The notes under the pieces were generated by a model. It made no database searches, was not told where the DNA came from, and worked only from the letters and a program-made list of their open reading frames with translations. A stretch of DNA of 64,000 nucleotides. Origin: Parvularculaceae bacterium. Its GTDB lineage: Bacteria; Pseudomonadota; Alphaproteobacteria; Caulobacterales; Parvularculaceae. A program made the position numbers and the translations under genes. Where the stretch lies: NCBI GenBank assembly GCA_028284065.1, contig JANQSJ010000014.1, positions 1-64,000 on the forward strand, given 5' to 3'. Below are positions 26,645 through 35,101 of the stretch, piece by piece; the stretch's first letter is position 1; every line of letters begins with the position of its first letter.

Positions 26645-27444
26645 CGTTCCACTTCCTTCGCGGGGGCGCCGGCGCGATCGGTCGCCTCGGCCCGCGCGAT
26701 AACGCCCTTTATCGCGCCATAAACCGTCCGGGGATTCAACAGCTCCAGATAATGGGTGCCGCCCGAGACAGGCTGATAGACGACGTCCGCGTCCGGGGCA
26801 AAGTACTTCCTCAAGACTTCCGCGTCGCTCTGGCCGACGAGCAAATCGACATTCCCATGCATGATCGTCGCCGGCCGGTCGAAGTCCTTGAGGCGGTCAA
26901 AGACGGCGCCGACCTGCGCGCGCCGGCCGTCCACCTCAGCGCGGGCGTTGTGGAGATAGCCGGGCAGCGCGGCGCGCACCGGCGGCAGCTCCGCGATCGG
27001 GAGAATCTTCTCGATCCAGGACAGAGGCTCGGTCACCAGCGCCGCCACCGTTACGACGCCTCTGATCCTGTCCGGATGGTCGAGCGCCGCCTTCAGCGCA
27101 AGCGCGCCGCCATATGAGACGCCCACCACAACCGCCGGCCGCTCGTCCGCCTCAATCAGAGGCGCGATCGCGGCGATCTGGTCATCGAAGGACAAGACTG
27201 GCGGCCGCCGGCCCTCCCCATACATGGGTCCGCCATAGCCCGCGCGATTGACCGCCGCGACATCGAGGTCATCCGGCGCAAGGCGCACGAACCGCGACCA
27301 CATGTGCGGCCGCGAGGGCGTTCCCGGAATCGCGATAACGCGCCAGGGCGCATCCGGCGCCGGCGCGACCTGCGCAGACATCTCATAGCCGCCGAGGATG
27401 GGGGCCTTGTAATCGATGCGTTGAACGCGCGCCCGCCCGGCCAT
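26641..27444 (-). CDS. Alpha/beta-fold hydrolase
   Basis: A 267-residue hydrolase. The oxyanion-side HG-like segment [11 protein letters not shown] and the nucleophile elbow GVSYGGALA (Ser) are visible. The acid is probably the Asp in [10 protein letters not shown], and the His in [11 protein letters not shown] the base. The substrate is unknown. It may act as an esterase or lactonase in the cytoplasm. The gene overlaps ggt by one base (TAATG) and gatB by four, so it is tightly coupled to both and almost certainly in one transcript. Confidence 0.85.
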   Translation of the reverse strand: MAGRARVQRIDYKAPILGGYEMSAQVAPAPDAPWRVIAIPGTPSRPHMWSRFVRLAPDDLDVAAVNRAGYGGPMYGEGRRPPVLSFDDQIAAIAPLIEADERPAVVVGVSYGGALALKAALDHPDRIRGVVTVAALVTEPLSWIEKILPIAELPPVRAALPGYLHNARAEVDGRRAQVGAVFDRLKDFDRPATIMHGNVDLLVGQSDAEVLRKYFAPDADVVYQPVSGGTHYLELLNPRTVYGAIKGVIARAEATDRAGAPAKEVER

Positions 27445-29213
27445 TACTCCGACGCCGTCGCGCCTTCCCCGTCGGACACCCCGAACACGAACGACGCCCC
27501 GCGATTGCGCGGGTCATGGGCCGCTTCGACAACGCCGTCATCGACCGTGATGGCGTGGACGTCGCCGTAACCGCTGGCCCGACGGAGCTTGTAGCCTTTC
27601 GCCTCCAGTTCGGCGGCGACCGCGTCGGCGTTCCGGATGCGCGATTCAAAGAGGAGCGAGTCCTTCGGCAGAAGCTGGTGGTGGAAGCGTCCTGCGGCCA
27701 CCGCTTCCTTTACGGGAAGTCCGTGATCGAAGCGATTGACGATCGCCTGAAAGACGCTCGTGAAAATTGTCGGGCCGCCGGGCGTGCCGACGACCATCGC
27801 GACATCGCCGTCCTCCAGAACGAGACTCGGGGTCATGGAGGACAGCATCCGCTTGCCCGGCGCGATGGCGTTGGCGTCGGCGCCGACGACGCCGTAAAGG
27901 TTCGGCGCGCCGGGCTTGGCCGAGAAGTCGTCCATTTCGTTGTTGAGGAGATAACCTGCGCCCTCGACCACGACGCCGGAGCCGAAGCTCGCGTTCAGGG
28001 TGGTCGTCACCGAGGCGGCGTTGCCATCGGCGTCGACAATCGAGAAGTGCGTCGTCTGGAACGACTCCTGAAGCCCCGGCTCGACGCCGTCGGTTTCGGA
28101 AATCGCGTCCGGGTTCACTTCCGCGGCGCGCGTTTCAATGTATGCCGGGTCGATGAGCCGATCAGTCGGCACGTTGTAGAAATCGGGGTCGCCCAGATAC
28201 TCCGCCCGGTCTGCGAAGACGCGCTTTTCCATTTCCGCGATCAAGTGGATGTACCGCGCATCGTTGCGGTCAACGCCTTCGAACTTGTCGGCGAGGGCTT
28301 CCTTCATGAGAAGCAACTGAGCGAGCGCAATGCCGCCGGAGCTCGGCGGCGGTGCCGAAACGACAGTGCGGCCGCTCCATTCAAATGCAATCGGCTCACG
28401 CCACACCGCCTGGTACGCCGCGAGATCCGTCATGGCGATCAGTCCGCCAACCTTTTCCATATAGGCGGCGGTTATTTCGGCGGTCTCGCCGGTGTAGAAT
28501 TCCTCCGGCCCAAGATTGGCGATCCGCTGGAGCGTCTCGGCGAGTTCGGGTTGCTTCAGAACGTCTCCGGCTTCGCCGGAGAAATAGGCGGAGAAATTCG
28601 TCTCATCGCCATAAAAGCCGGCTTTGCGGGCGATCGATCGGGCGAGCTTGTCGGGAATCTCAAAGCCGTCGCGGGCGAGCGCGACCGCCGGCTCGACGAG
28701 CCTCCGCCAGGGCAGGCTCCCATATTTCTCGTGCGCCGCGGCGAGGCCGCGCACTGCGCCCGGCGTTCCGGCCGCCAGGGGGCCGACCTGCGCGCGCCGC
28801 GAGACGAACTCTCCCGCCTCGTCGAGATACATGTCGCGGTCCGCGCGCGCCGGCGCGGTCTCGCGGTAATCGACGAAGTCCGTTTCTCCGTCTACGAACA
28901 GGGTCATGAACCCGCCGCCGCCAATATTGCCCGCCTCCGGCAGCGTCACGGCGAGGACGAAGGACGCGGCCACCGCCGCGTCGACGGCATTGCCGCCTTC
29001 CTGCAGGACGGCGCGCGCGACTTCAGCGGAATGAACATCCGGCATGGCGACTGCGGCAAGCCGCTCCTCGACCGCCGCCGCCGTCGGCGCGACTTCCGCC
29101 GCCGCCAGCGCCTCCGGCGTCTCGCCGCCACAGGCGGCGAGGAATGCGAACGAGGCGATTGGCCCGGCGACGCGGGCTGCGAAGCTGCTTCGGTGTTCTT
29201 TCGTGTCGCGCAT
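27444..29213 (-). CDS. ggt: Gamma-glutamyltransferase (lipoprotein)
   Basis: A 589-residue Ntn-hydrolase that cleaves gamma-glutamyl bonds of glutathione and related compounds. The N-terminus has a lipoprotein signal with lipobox LAACGG (Cys28), so it is likely anchored in the periplasm. The conserved large-subunit segments GGNAVDAAVAASFVLAVTLP and IGGGGFM are present. Self-cleavage should occur at the Thr of TTHFSIVDADGNA, making it the N-terminal catalytic residue of the small subunit. SSMTPSLV and GTPGGPTI further support the call. I chose ATG 29213, twenty bases after gatA, because GGAGAGG precedes it; the longer open frame would start inside gatA. Confidence 0.94.
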   Translation of the reverse strand: MRDTKEHRSSFAARVAGPIASFAFLAACGGETPEALAAAEVAPTAAAVEERLAAVAMPDVHSAEVARAVLQEGGNAVDAAVAASFVLAVTLPEAGNIGGGGFMTLFVDGETDFVDYRETAPARADRDMYLDEAGEFVSRRAQVGPLAAGTPGAVRGLAAAHEKYGSLPWRRLVEPAVALARDGFEIPDKLARSIARKAGFYGDETNFSAYFSGEAGDVLKQPELAETLQRIANLGPEEFYTGETAEITAAYMEKVGGLIAMTDLAAYQAVWREPIAFEWSGRTVVSAPPPSSGGIALAQLLLMKEALADKFEGVDRNDARYIHLIAEMEKRVFADRAEYLGDPDFYNVPTDRLIDPAYIETRAAEVNPDAISETDGVEPGLQESFQTTHFSIVDADGNAASVTTTLNASFGSGVVVEGAGYLLNNEMDDFSAKPGAPNLYGVVGADANAIAPGKRMLSSMTPSLVLEDGDVAMVVGTPGGPTIFTSVFQAIVNRFDHGLPVKEAVAAGRFHHQLLPKDSLLFESRIRNADAVAAELEAKGYKLRRASGYGDVHAITVDDGVVEAAHDPRNRGASFVFGVSDGEGATASE

Positions 29214-29233
29214 TGGACCCTCTCCTTCGAACG

Positions 29234-30718
29234 TCAGGCCGCCCACCAGTTCTCCGGTTGGCATTGCTGGCCGGCCGCCGCCTCGAGCGCGGCGAGGCCC
29301 TTGAACAGCGTTTCCTCGTCAAACGGCCGCGCCAGCAATTGCAGGCCAAGCGGCAGGCCGGCGGCGTCGAGACCCGCAGGGACCGACCCGCCCGGCAGCC
29401 CGGCGAGGTTGCCCGTCACCGTAAACACGTCGTTCAGATACATCTGAACAGGGTCAGCCATTTTTTCACCGAGTCCAAACGCGGCGGACGGCGTCGACGG
29501 GGTGAGAATAAGGTCGACAGACTTAAACGCCTCGACGAATTCGTCAAAAATCTTTTTACGGACCTTCTGAGCTCGTAGATAGTAGGCGTCGTAATAGCCG
29601 GCGGAAAGCACATAGGTGCCGATAAGCACGCGCCGCTTGACTTCATCGCCGAAACCCTCGGCGCGGGTGTTTTCATAGAGAGACGTAATATCCGTGAACT
29701 CTTTTGCGCGATGCCCGTATTTCACGCCATCATAGCGCGCGAGGTTGGAAGAGGCTTCGGCTGGCGCGACGATGTAGTAAACGGGCAAGGCGTACTTCGT
29801 CAGCGGCAGGGAGATGTCTACGACCTCCGCGCCCGCTTCCTTCATCCACTGAACGCCAGTCGACCACAGCGCTTCGATCTCATCTGGCATGCCGTCAAGT
29901 CGGTATTCCTTTGGCACGCCGACTTTCAGGCCCTTCACCGATCCGCCGACCGCCGCCTCATAGTCAGGCACCGGACGATCGATGGAGGTTGAGTCCTTTG
30001 GATCATGGCCCGCCATCGAGCGCAGCATAATAGCCGCATCTCGAACGTCCTGGGCGATCGGTCCAGCCTGATCGAGCGAGGAAGCGAACGCCACGATGCC
30101 CCAGCGCGAGCAGCGGCCATAGGTGGGCTTGACGCCAACGGTGCCGGTGACCGACGCAGGCTGACGAATGGAGCCGCCCGTATCGGTGCCCGTCGCGGCC
30201 GCGCACAGGCGCGCCGCAGTCGCGGTCGACGAGCCGCCGGACGAGCCGCCGGGCGTGAGCGCGGCGTTCGATCCGTCATTGCGCCGCCAGGGATTGATGA
30301 CGGGTCCGAAATAGCTGGTCTCATTTGACGAGCCCATGGCGAACTCGTCCATGTTCAGCTTGCCGAGCATCACCGCGCCGTCACGCCAGAGCTGCGACGT
30401 CACCGTCGACTCATAAGTCGGGACGAAACCTTCGAGAATGCGCGACCCGGCCGTCGTCTGCACGCCTTCGGTGCAGAACAGGTCCTTGACGCCAAGGGGG
30501 ACGCCTTCGAGCGGCCCGCCCTCGCCCTTGGCGAGACGCGCGTCGGCCGTATCCGCCATCGCGCGCGCCTTGTCGGCGGTCACCTCGACGAAGGCGTTGA
30601 GGGCGTCCGCCTTTTCTATACGTGAAAGATAGGCGTCCGTCGCTTCGCGCGAGGAGACTTCTTTTTTCGTGAGGGCGTCGCGCAATTGCGCGAGCGTCAG
30701 GTCGGCAGGGGACGTCAT
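29234..30718 (-). CDS. gatA: Asp/Glu-tRNA amidotransferase subunit A
   Basis: A 494-residue amidase-signature enzyme that releases ammonia from glutamine for transamidation of mischarged Glu-tRNA-Gln or Asp-tRNA-Asn. The Ser-cis-Ser-Lys machinery is visible: Lys in [17 protein letters not shown], and the serines in [16 protein letters not shown] and [12 protein letters not shown]. The ATG directly follows the gatC stop, so subunits C and A are translationally coupled. Normal length, no anomalies. Confidence 0.97.
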   Translation of the reverse strand: MTSPADLTLAQLRDALTKKEVSSREATDAYLSRIEKADALNAFVEVTADKARAMADTADARLAKGEGGPLEGVPLGVKDLFCTEGVQTTAGSRILEGFVPTYESTVTSQLWRDGAVMLGKLNMDEFAMGSSNETSYFGPVINPWRRNDGSNAALTPGGSSGGSSTATAARLCAAATGTDTGGSIRQPASVTGTVGVKPTYGRCSRWGIVAFASSLDQAGPIAQDVRDAAIMLRSMAGHDPKDSTSIDRPVPDYEAAVGGSVKGLKVGVPKEYRLDGMPDEIEALWSTGVQWMKEAGAEVVDISLPLTKYALPVYYIVAPAEASSNLARYDGVKYGHRAKEFTDITSLYENTRAEGFGDEVKRRVLIGTYVLSAGYYDAYYLRAQKVRKKIFDEFVEAFKSVDLILTPSTPSAAFGLGEKMADPVQMYLNDVFTVTGNLAGLPGGSVPAGLDAAGLPLGLQLLARPFDEETLFKGLAALEAAAGQQCQPENWWAA

Positions 30719-31018
30719 TTACTCCACCACCTTCGGCACGACGAAGAAATTATCCTCCGTCTTCGGCGCATTGCCGACAATATTGTCGGGCTGGCCGCCG
30801 CCGGTCGGCCCTTCGGCCGTCTCGTCGGCGCGCATGGGCAAGGCGACGTCGACGGTCGAGGCCATCGCCTCGACGCCCTCTATGTCGACTTCGTTCAATT
30901 GCTCGATCCAGTCGAGAATGCAGGAAAGCTCGCCGGCGAGCGGCTCAAGTCGCTCCTCCGGCACATTGATCCGCGCCAGATGCGCAACCTTGCGAACGGT
31001 GTCTTTGTCTACCGACAT
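30719..31018 (-). CDS. gatC: Asp/Glu-tRNA amidotransferase subunit C
   Basis: A 99-residue subunit that stabilises GatA and links it to GatB. The N-terminal pattern VRKVAHLARINVPEERLEPL and the C-terminal FFVVPKVVE are typical. It is immediately upstream of gatA with no gap. A metalloprotease-like gene on the same strand ends 68 bases before its start. Confidence 0.95.
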   Translation of the reverse strand: MSVDKDTVRKVAHLARINVPEERLEPLAGELSCILDWIEQLNEVDIEGVEAMASTVDVALPMRADETAEGPTGGGQPDNIVGNAPKTEDNFFVVPKVVE

Positions 31019-31086
31019 GCTGCGTCCAAAACTCTTGCTTACGATACGCGGCCTGTCGGCGCGCGCCCGTTAAGCCGGCAGGCGTA

Positions 31087-32499
31087 TCAATGGTCCCCGG
31101 CCTTCGCAATAGAGCCGGCGGCGCTCCTTGTGGCCGATCGCGAGTCGAGCGCCGCCTCCACTGCAAGTAGCGCCTCCGACGGCCGCGCCTGGGGCAGGAT
31201 GGCGAAGCGGCGAAGCGCGTCGGCGAATTGCGGCCCGCCATGCTCGCCGGCCACCTCGAAAAAAAGGTCGGCGTCGTAGCCTCCCTCGGCTCTGGCGCGC
31301 GAAATGAAGTCCTTCCAGAAACCGATCGCGCCCTCAGGATGCGCACGCGCAGCGAGATCGTTGATCGTCTGGCCGCAATCATAGGACGCGGCGATTTCTC
31401 CACGCGCCTCCAGCGCCGGCAGCGAGACCCCCCGCAACATGCGAAAGCAGGCCGCCTTGGCCATATGGCGACGGCGCCTAAGGTCCTGAGCGCCCCACCA
31501 GCCTAGCGCCACGAGCGTTTCAGCGGCGATTGAGTCCGCCCCGCCCTCGTGAATCCAGTCAGGCGCATCTTCGCTAAATGGCCGCGCCGCCGTCTGCCAA
31601 AGGTGCGCCGCCTCATGCGCGACGCCGGCCCGCAGGATATGTTCCGCGAACGGCGAGCGCCGCTCCCATGCCCCGCCCCTGAGGCCAATGCGGAACTGCG
31701 CCGGCAGGGCGTCGCCCTCGAACATCGCCCGCCCCGGCGTCTCGTCGCCGCCATAGGAAACGAACAGGTTTGGCGTCGCCTGCAGCGTCCAGCCGAACCG
31801 CGCGCTGAGATAGCCAATGACCTCCGGCGCAAATGCGCCAACCTCCTGCGCGACCCAGTCCGGCGTCGCCGAATCCACGACGCCGACAAGCCCCGGGCCG
31901 CGCATGGACGGCGCGTCGCCAATGTAGAGAAATGCAGGGTTGTCGAAGCGGCTGCGCCAGTTTTCAAGCCGCGGCGTGACCTCGTCGAAGACAGAAACGA
32001 ACCTGCCGTCCAGCGGCTCGACATTGAACGCGATCGGACGGCGCGCGCCGTCGCCGCTCCATGGCTGGAAATGACCTGTAAAGATAAGCGCGCCGTTCGC
32101 CCCTAGTGGCGTGAACGTCTCGTAGACGCGCGGCAAGCCGATAGCCGCCTTCGATACGTCAAAACTTATCGTGTTAAATCGCCGACGACGGTCAATCGGC
32201 CGGACGACGTCCCGGCCCTCTTCGACCGCGATCTCCACGCCCCCTGTCCGCACGCGCCACGCCCGTGCGCGGTAATCGCCAAAATTGGGTCCGAGGTCGA
32301 GTTGCGCGACATCGCGCGGAAGGTCGTATGTCACGCGCCAGGCGCCGCCCGGCAGTTCGCGCAATGTCACCGCGGCTTGGGAGGAGCGCGTGCCGCCGGC
32401 GCTTTTAGCGCGGCCGACCTGAAGCGCGGCCAGCGCGACGCAGACGGCGACGGCGAACGCAAACGCTACCGACCGAACAACCGATTGAGACAGACCCAC
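31087..32499 (-). CDS. Secreted gluzincin-like (peptidase MA-like) protein
   Basis: A ~470-residue exported protein. The N-terminus (start GTG 32499, with GAGGA before it) has a hydrophobic signal (SVAFAFAVAVCVALAALQVG). The C-terminal half contains HEAAHLWQTAARPF, a canonical HExxH zinc motif, followed 20-some residues later by IHEGGADSIAAE, which supplies the third zinc ligand as in M1/MA-clan peptidases. The N-terminal half is beta-rich and resembles the N-terminal part of M1-like proteins. Family-level function is a periplasmic or outer aminopeptidase-like enzyme; the substrate is unknown. An alternative upstream GTG at 32529 would add ten residues. It lies divergent to ruvX and upstream of gatC. 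Confidence 0.7.
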   Translation of the reverse strand: MGLSQSVVRSVAFAFAVAVCVALAALQVGRAKSAGGTRSSQAAVTLRELPGGAWRVTYDLPRDVAQLDLGPNFGDYRARAWRVRTGGVEIAVEEGRDVVRPIDRRRRFNTISFDVSKAAIGLPRVYETFTPLGANGALIFTGHFQPWSGDGARRPIAFNVEPLDGRFVSVFDEVTPRLENWRSRFDNPAFLYIGDAPSMRGPGLVGVVDSATPDWVAQEVGAFAPEVIGYLSARFGWTLQATPNLFVSYGGDETPGRAMFEGDALPAQFRIGLRGGAWERRSPFAEHILRAGVAHEAAHLWQTAARPFSEDAPDWIHEGGADSIAAETLVALGWWGAQDLRRRRHMAKAACFRMLRGVSLPALEARGEIAASYDCGQTINDLAARAHPEGAIGFWKDFISRARAEGGYDADLFFEVAGEHGGPQFADALRRFAILPQARPSEALLAVEAALDSRSATRSAAGSIAKAGDH

Positions 32500-32556
32500 G
32501 CGTCCTCGCCCCGCCGTTACCGTGCGCACACGCCCCGGTTCGACTATGTTGCCGCA

Positions 32557-33027
32557 ATGGCGATGGAATTTGAACAGGAGGCCGAGGCGTTCGGCATGTC
32601 CGGCGCGCTTCTCGGCCTAGATCTTGGCGAAAAGACCATCGGCGTTGCGTCCTGCCCGCCTGATCGCGTGGTCGCGACGCCGGTGGAGACGATCCGGCGC
32701 GGCAAGCTGACAAAGGACGCGGAGCGGCTCGCCATGCTTGCCGCGGAGCGCGCGGCGGTCGGCCTCGTCATCGGGCTGCCTCTGAACATGTCCGGCGAGG
32801 AAGGTCCCCGCGCGCAGTCGACGCGGGCGATCGCCGGACATCTGCGCCGCCTGCTCAGCTTGCCTGTCGCGTTTTGGGACGAGCGGCTTTCCACCGCCGC
32901 CATCGAACGCGACCTCATCGCGCTCGACGTATCGCGCGTTCGCCGAGCCGAGCAGATCGACGCCTCAGCCGCAGCTTTCATCCTGCAGGGCGCCATTGAC
33001 CGGCTGCGCTCGCGAAGCGCCGTTTGA
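32557..33027 (+). CDS. ruvX: RuvX/YqgF-family nuclease
   Basis: A 156-residue RNase H-fold protein, assigned to Holliday-junction resolution and pre-16S rRNA 5'-end maturation. The family motifs are clear: LLGLDLGEKTIGVA (first catalytic Asp), VIGLPLNMSGEEGPRAQ, and FWDERLSTAAIE, with a late Asp in RAEQIDASAAAFILQ. I chose ATG 32557; the longer open frame upstream is antisense to the metalloprotease gene. It leads the plus-strand group with pyrB, plsY, dprA and topA. Confidence 0.92.
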   Translation: MAMEFEQEAEAFGMSGALLGLDLGEKTIGVASCPPDRVVATPVETIRRGKLTKDAERLAMLAAERAAVGLVIGLPLNMSGEEGPRAQSTRAIAGHLRRLLSLPVAFWDERLSTAAIERDLIALDVSRVRRAEQIDASAAAFILQGAIDRLRSRSAV

Positions 33028-33498
33028 CGCGTTGCAATTGCGTTGCGGGCGGTACGGACGATCGCCTCAATACGCTGTCCTGCCTGAATAATTGCGCGAC
33101 GGCGCGCCGCACGCTCACCACGACATACATGTCGCGAACAAACAGCTGACGTTGAGCGCGCGGCGACGTTGCAGGCGCCAATTGCGCCAATGCTCGCGTG
33201 CGCGTACAGTAACGCTTGAAGCATCGCAGCAAACGCGTGGAACGCGCGGAAACGATACCGACCGCATATGGTCTGATACTGAGATACGACACTGACGTCC
33301 GACGCTGAGGTCCGATATTGGGGTCCGACACTGGAGTCCGACACTGGAGTCCGACAAAGCGCCCGACTGAAGACTCCGCAAAGGGCGCCAACACAGTCCG
33401 GCGCGGGTTTCGAACAAGTTCGACTTTGGGCTCATCTGAGAGCCGGCGCACAACGGACCGCAGACTGGAAATCGCAAACTGGAAACTGCAAAGCGAAA
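33028..33498 (+). other. Unusual 471-base gap between ruvX and pyrB
   Basis: No convincing gene is seen. The gap contains a 14-bp palindrome CGACATACATGTCG (33121-33134), seven 13-bp tandem repeats (33270-33360) and three 14-bp repeats running into the pyrB start (33459-33500). Open frames on both strands here are periodic products of these repeats. Confidence 0.7.
33270..33360 (+). repeat. Seven 13-bp tandem repeats
   Basis: Seven consecutive 13-base units starting at 33270, 33283, 33296, 33309, 33322, 33335 and 33348. The best-conserved unit is GGTCCGACACTGG; the two central copies at 33322 and 33335 differ in one base, and the outer copies diverge. The core GTCCGAC recurs in most units. 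Confidence 0.85.
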
Positions 33499-33500
33499 AT
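33459..33500 (+). repeat. Three 14-bp repeats abutting the pyrB start codon
   Basis: Units at 33459, 33473 and 33487 follow the pattern CGCAAACTGGAAAC, the last more diverged (TGCAAAGCGAAAAT) and ending in the first two bases of the pyrB ATG. They occupy the place of a Shine-Dalgarno sequence. Confidence 0.65.
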
Positions 33501-34506
33501 GACGGCGACGCAAAGCACCATCGAAAAGTTCAGGCGGCCCGATAACGGACGCCGCCCGACGCCGCCGCCGGGCGGCTTCGCAGCGCGCAGCCTGGTGAGC
33601 GTCGACGATTTATCGCGGGACGACATCGAGTACGTCCTTGCGCTGACCGAGTATTACGCAAGCTATCTGAAGATGGGCGCGCGGCCGGCGCAGCGGCTCG
33701 CCGGCAAAACCCAGATCAATCTTTTCTTTGAGAGCTCGACCCGCACGAACATGTCGTTCGAGCTCGCCGGCAAGAAGCTCGGCGCCGACGTCATCAATGT
33801 CCCGGTGGCCGCCTCATCGGTAAACAAGGACGAAAGCCTCCTCGACACCGCGCAAACTCTCGCCGCCATGGCCGCGCACGTCATGATCCTGCGCCACCGC
33901 CAGCCGGGCGCGCAAGCGACGCTCCGGGACCGGCTGCCCTGCCCGATCATCAACGCCGGCGACGGCGCGCGCGAACACCCGACGCAGGCCCTCCTCGATG
34001 CGGCGACAATTCGCTCCGCCTTCTATGAGACGGAGGGTCTGACGGTGGCGATCTGCGGCGACATCGCGCATTCGCGGGTCGCGGCGTCGGACGCGAAACT
34101 TCTCCACCGCCTCGGCATGAACGTTCGCTTTGTCGGCCCCGAGAGCTTGATGCCGGCCGAAGGCGACATGTCGTTTGCGCCGCGTTTTCACTCGCTCGAA
34201 GAGGGCCTCGCCGGCGCGGACGTGGTTATGGCCCTGCGCATGCAGTTTGAACGTATGGACGCGGACGAAGCGGAGCGCGCCGACCGCGCGACCTATTTCG
34301 AGAAATTCGGCCTGACCCACGAGACGATTGAATTCGCAGAACCTGAAGCGCTGGTGATGCATCCCGGGCCGATGAACCGCAATGTGGAAATCTGCGGCGA
34401 CCTTGCCGACGACCCGACCCGGTCTCTGGTCTTGACGCAGGTCTATTACGGCGTTCCGACCCGCATGGCGTGCCTCGATGCGATCATGAACCGGCAAGGC
34501 GACTGA
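33499..34506 (+). CDS. pyrB: Aspartate carbamoyltransferase catalytic subunit
   Basis: A 335-residue enzyme of pyrimidine synthesis that joins carbamoyl phosphate and aspartate. Substrate-binding motifs are present: FFESSTRTNMSFE (phosphate loop), ILRHRQPGAQA, and INAGDGAREHPTQALLDA, with MHPGPMNRNVEI near the C-terminus. The N-terminus has a ~25-residue Pro/Arg-rich extension before the conserved LVSVDDLSRDDIE. No clear Shine-Dalgarno precedes the ATG, whose leader is occupied by short repeats. plsY follows four bases after the stop; in related genomes pyrC usually sits between, but it is absent here. Confidence 0.96.
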   Translation: MTATQSTIEKFRRPDNGRRPTPPPGGFAARSLVSVDDLSRDDIEYVLALTEYYASYLKMGARPAQRLAGKTQINLFFESSTRTNMSFELAGKKLGADVINVPVAASSVNKDESLLDTAQTLAAMAAHVMILRHRQPGAQATLRDRLPCPIINAGDGAREHPTQALLDAATIRSAFYETEGLTVAICGDIAHSRVAASDAKLLHRLGMNVRFVGPESLMPAEGDMSFAPRFHSLEEGLAGADVVMALRMQFERMDADEAERADRATYFEKFGLTHETIEFAEPEALVMHPGPMNRNVEICGDLADDPTRSLVLTQVYYGVPTRMACLDAIMNRQGD

Positions 34507-34510
34507 GCGG

Positions 34511-35101
34511 ATGCTCGGCGTCATCGCTGCGGCGGCGCTCGGGTATCTGTTCGGGTCAGTTCCCTTCGGTCTCGTGATCGCGCGGGCGGCGGGACTTGGC
34601 GACATTCGCAAGATCGGCTCCGGCAATATCGGCGCGACAAACGTCCTGCGCACAGGCCGCAAGGATCTGGCGCTTGCGACGCTCGCTCTCGACGCCGGCA
34701 AGGGCGCGATCGCCGTTGGAGTTGCGCATCTGTTCGACTGGCGGCCGGAGGTCGCGGGCGCAGCGGCGTTCCTGGGACACTGCTTCCCGGTCTGGCTCGG
34801 GTTCAAGGGCGGCAAGGGGGTCGCCACCTTCCTCGGTACGCTGATCGCGATCTGGTTCTGGGCGGGGCTGGCGGCCTGCGCGGCGTGGCTCGCCGTCGCC
34901 GCCGCGACGCGCTACTCGTCGCTTTCGGCGCTGGTCGCGGCGGCCGGCTCGCCGCTCATCATGTTTGCGATGGGACGGCCGGCGGCGGCGGCGGCGGCCC
35001 TCGCCATGACGGTCGTCATATTCATTCGCCATCGCGCAAACATCGACCGACTCATAAATGGCGTCGAACCGAAGATCGGCGCCGGGAAGGCGCCGGCGTG
35101 A
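34511..35101 (+). CDS. plsY: Glycerol-3-phosphate acyltransferase PlsY
   Basis: A 196-residue inner-membrane enzyme that transfers an acyl group from acyl-phosphate to glycerol-3-phosphate, the first step of phospholipid synthesis. Family motifs are present: YLFGSVPFGLVIARA, KIGSGNIGATNVLRTG, AFLGHCFPVWLGFKGGKGVA and the terminal RHRANIDRLINGVEPK. About five membrane segments are expected. Its stop overlaps the GTG start of dprA (GTGA). Confidence 0.96.
   Translation: MLGVIAAAALGYLFGSVPFGLVIARAAGLGDIRKIGSGNIGATNVLRTGRKDLALATLALDAGKGAIAVGVAHLFDWRPEVAGAAAFLGHCFPVWLGFKGGKGVATFLGTLIAIWFWAGLAACAAWLAVAAATRYSSLSALVAAAGSPLIMFAMGRPAAAAAALAMTVVIFIRHRANIDRLINGVEPKIGAGKAPA

Noticed and set aside
27516-29447. 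643-codon plus-strand frame opposite ggt
   Set aside because: It is an Arg-rich shadow of a clear gamma-glutamyltransferase.
33270-33360. Possible CRISPR array
   Set aside because: The units are 13 bases and directly adjacent, with no spacers, and no cas gene is present.
33115-33513. 132-codon minus-strand frame over the tandem repeats
   Set aside because: Its SDSSVG..CRT repeats come from the 13-bp array; no start signal or protein pattern supports it.
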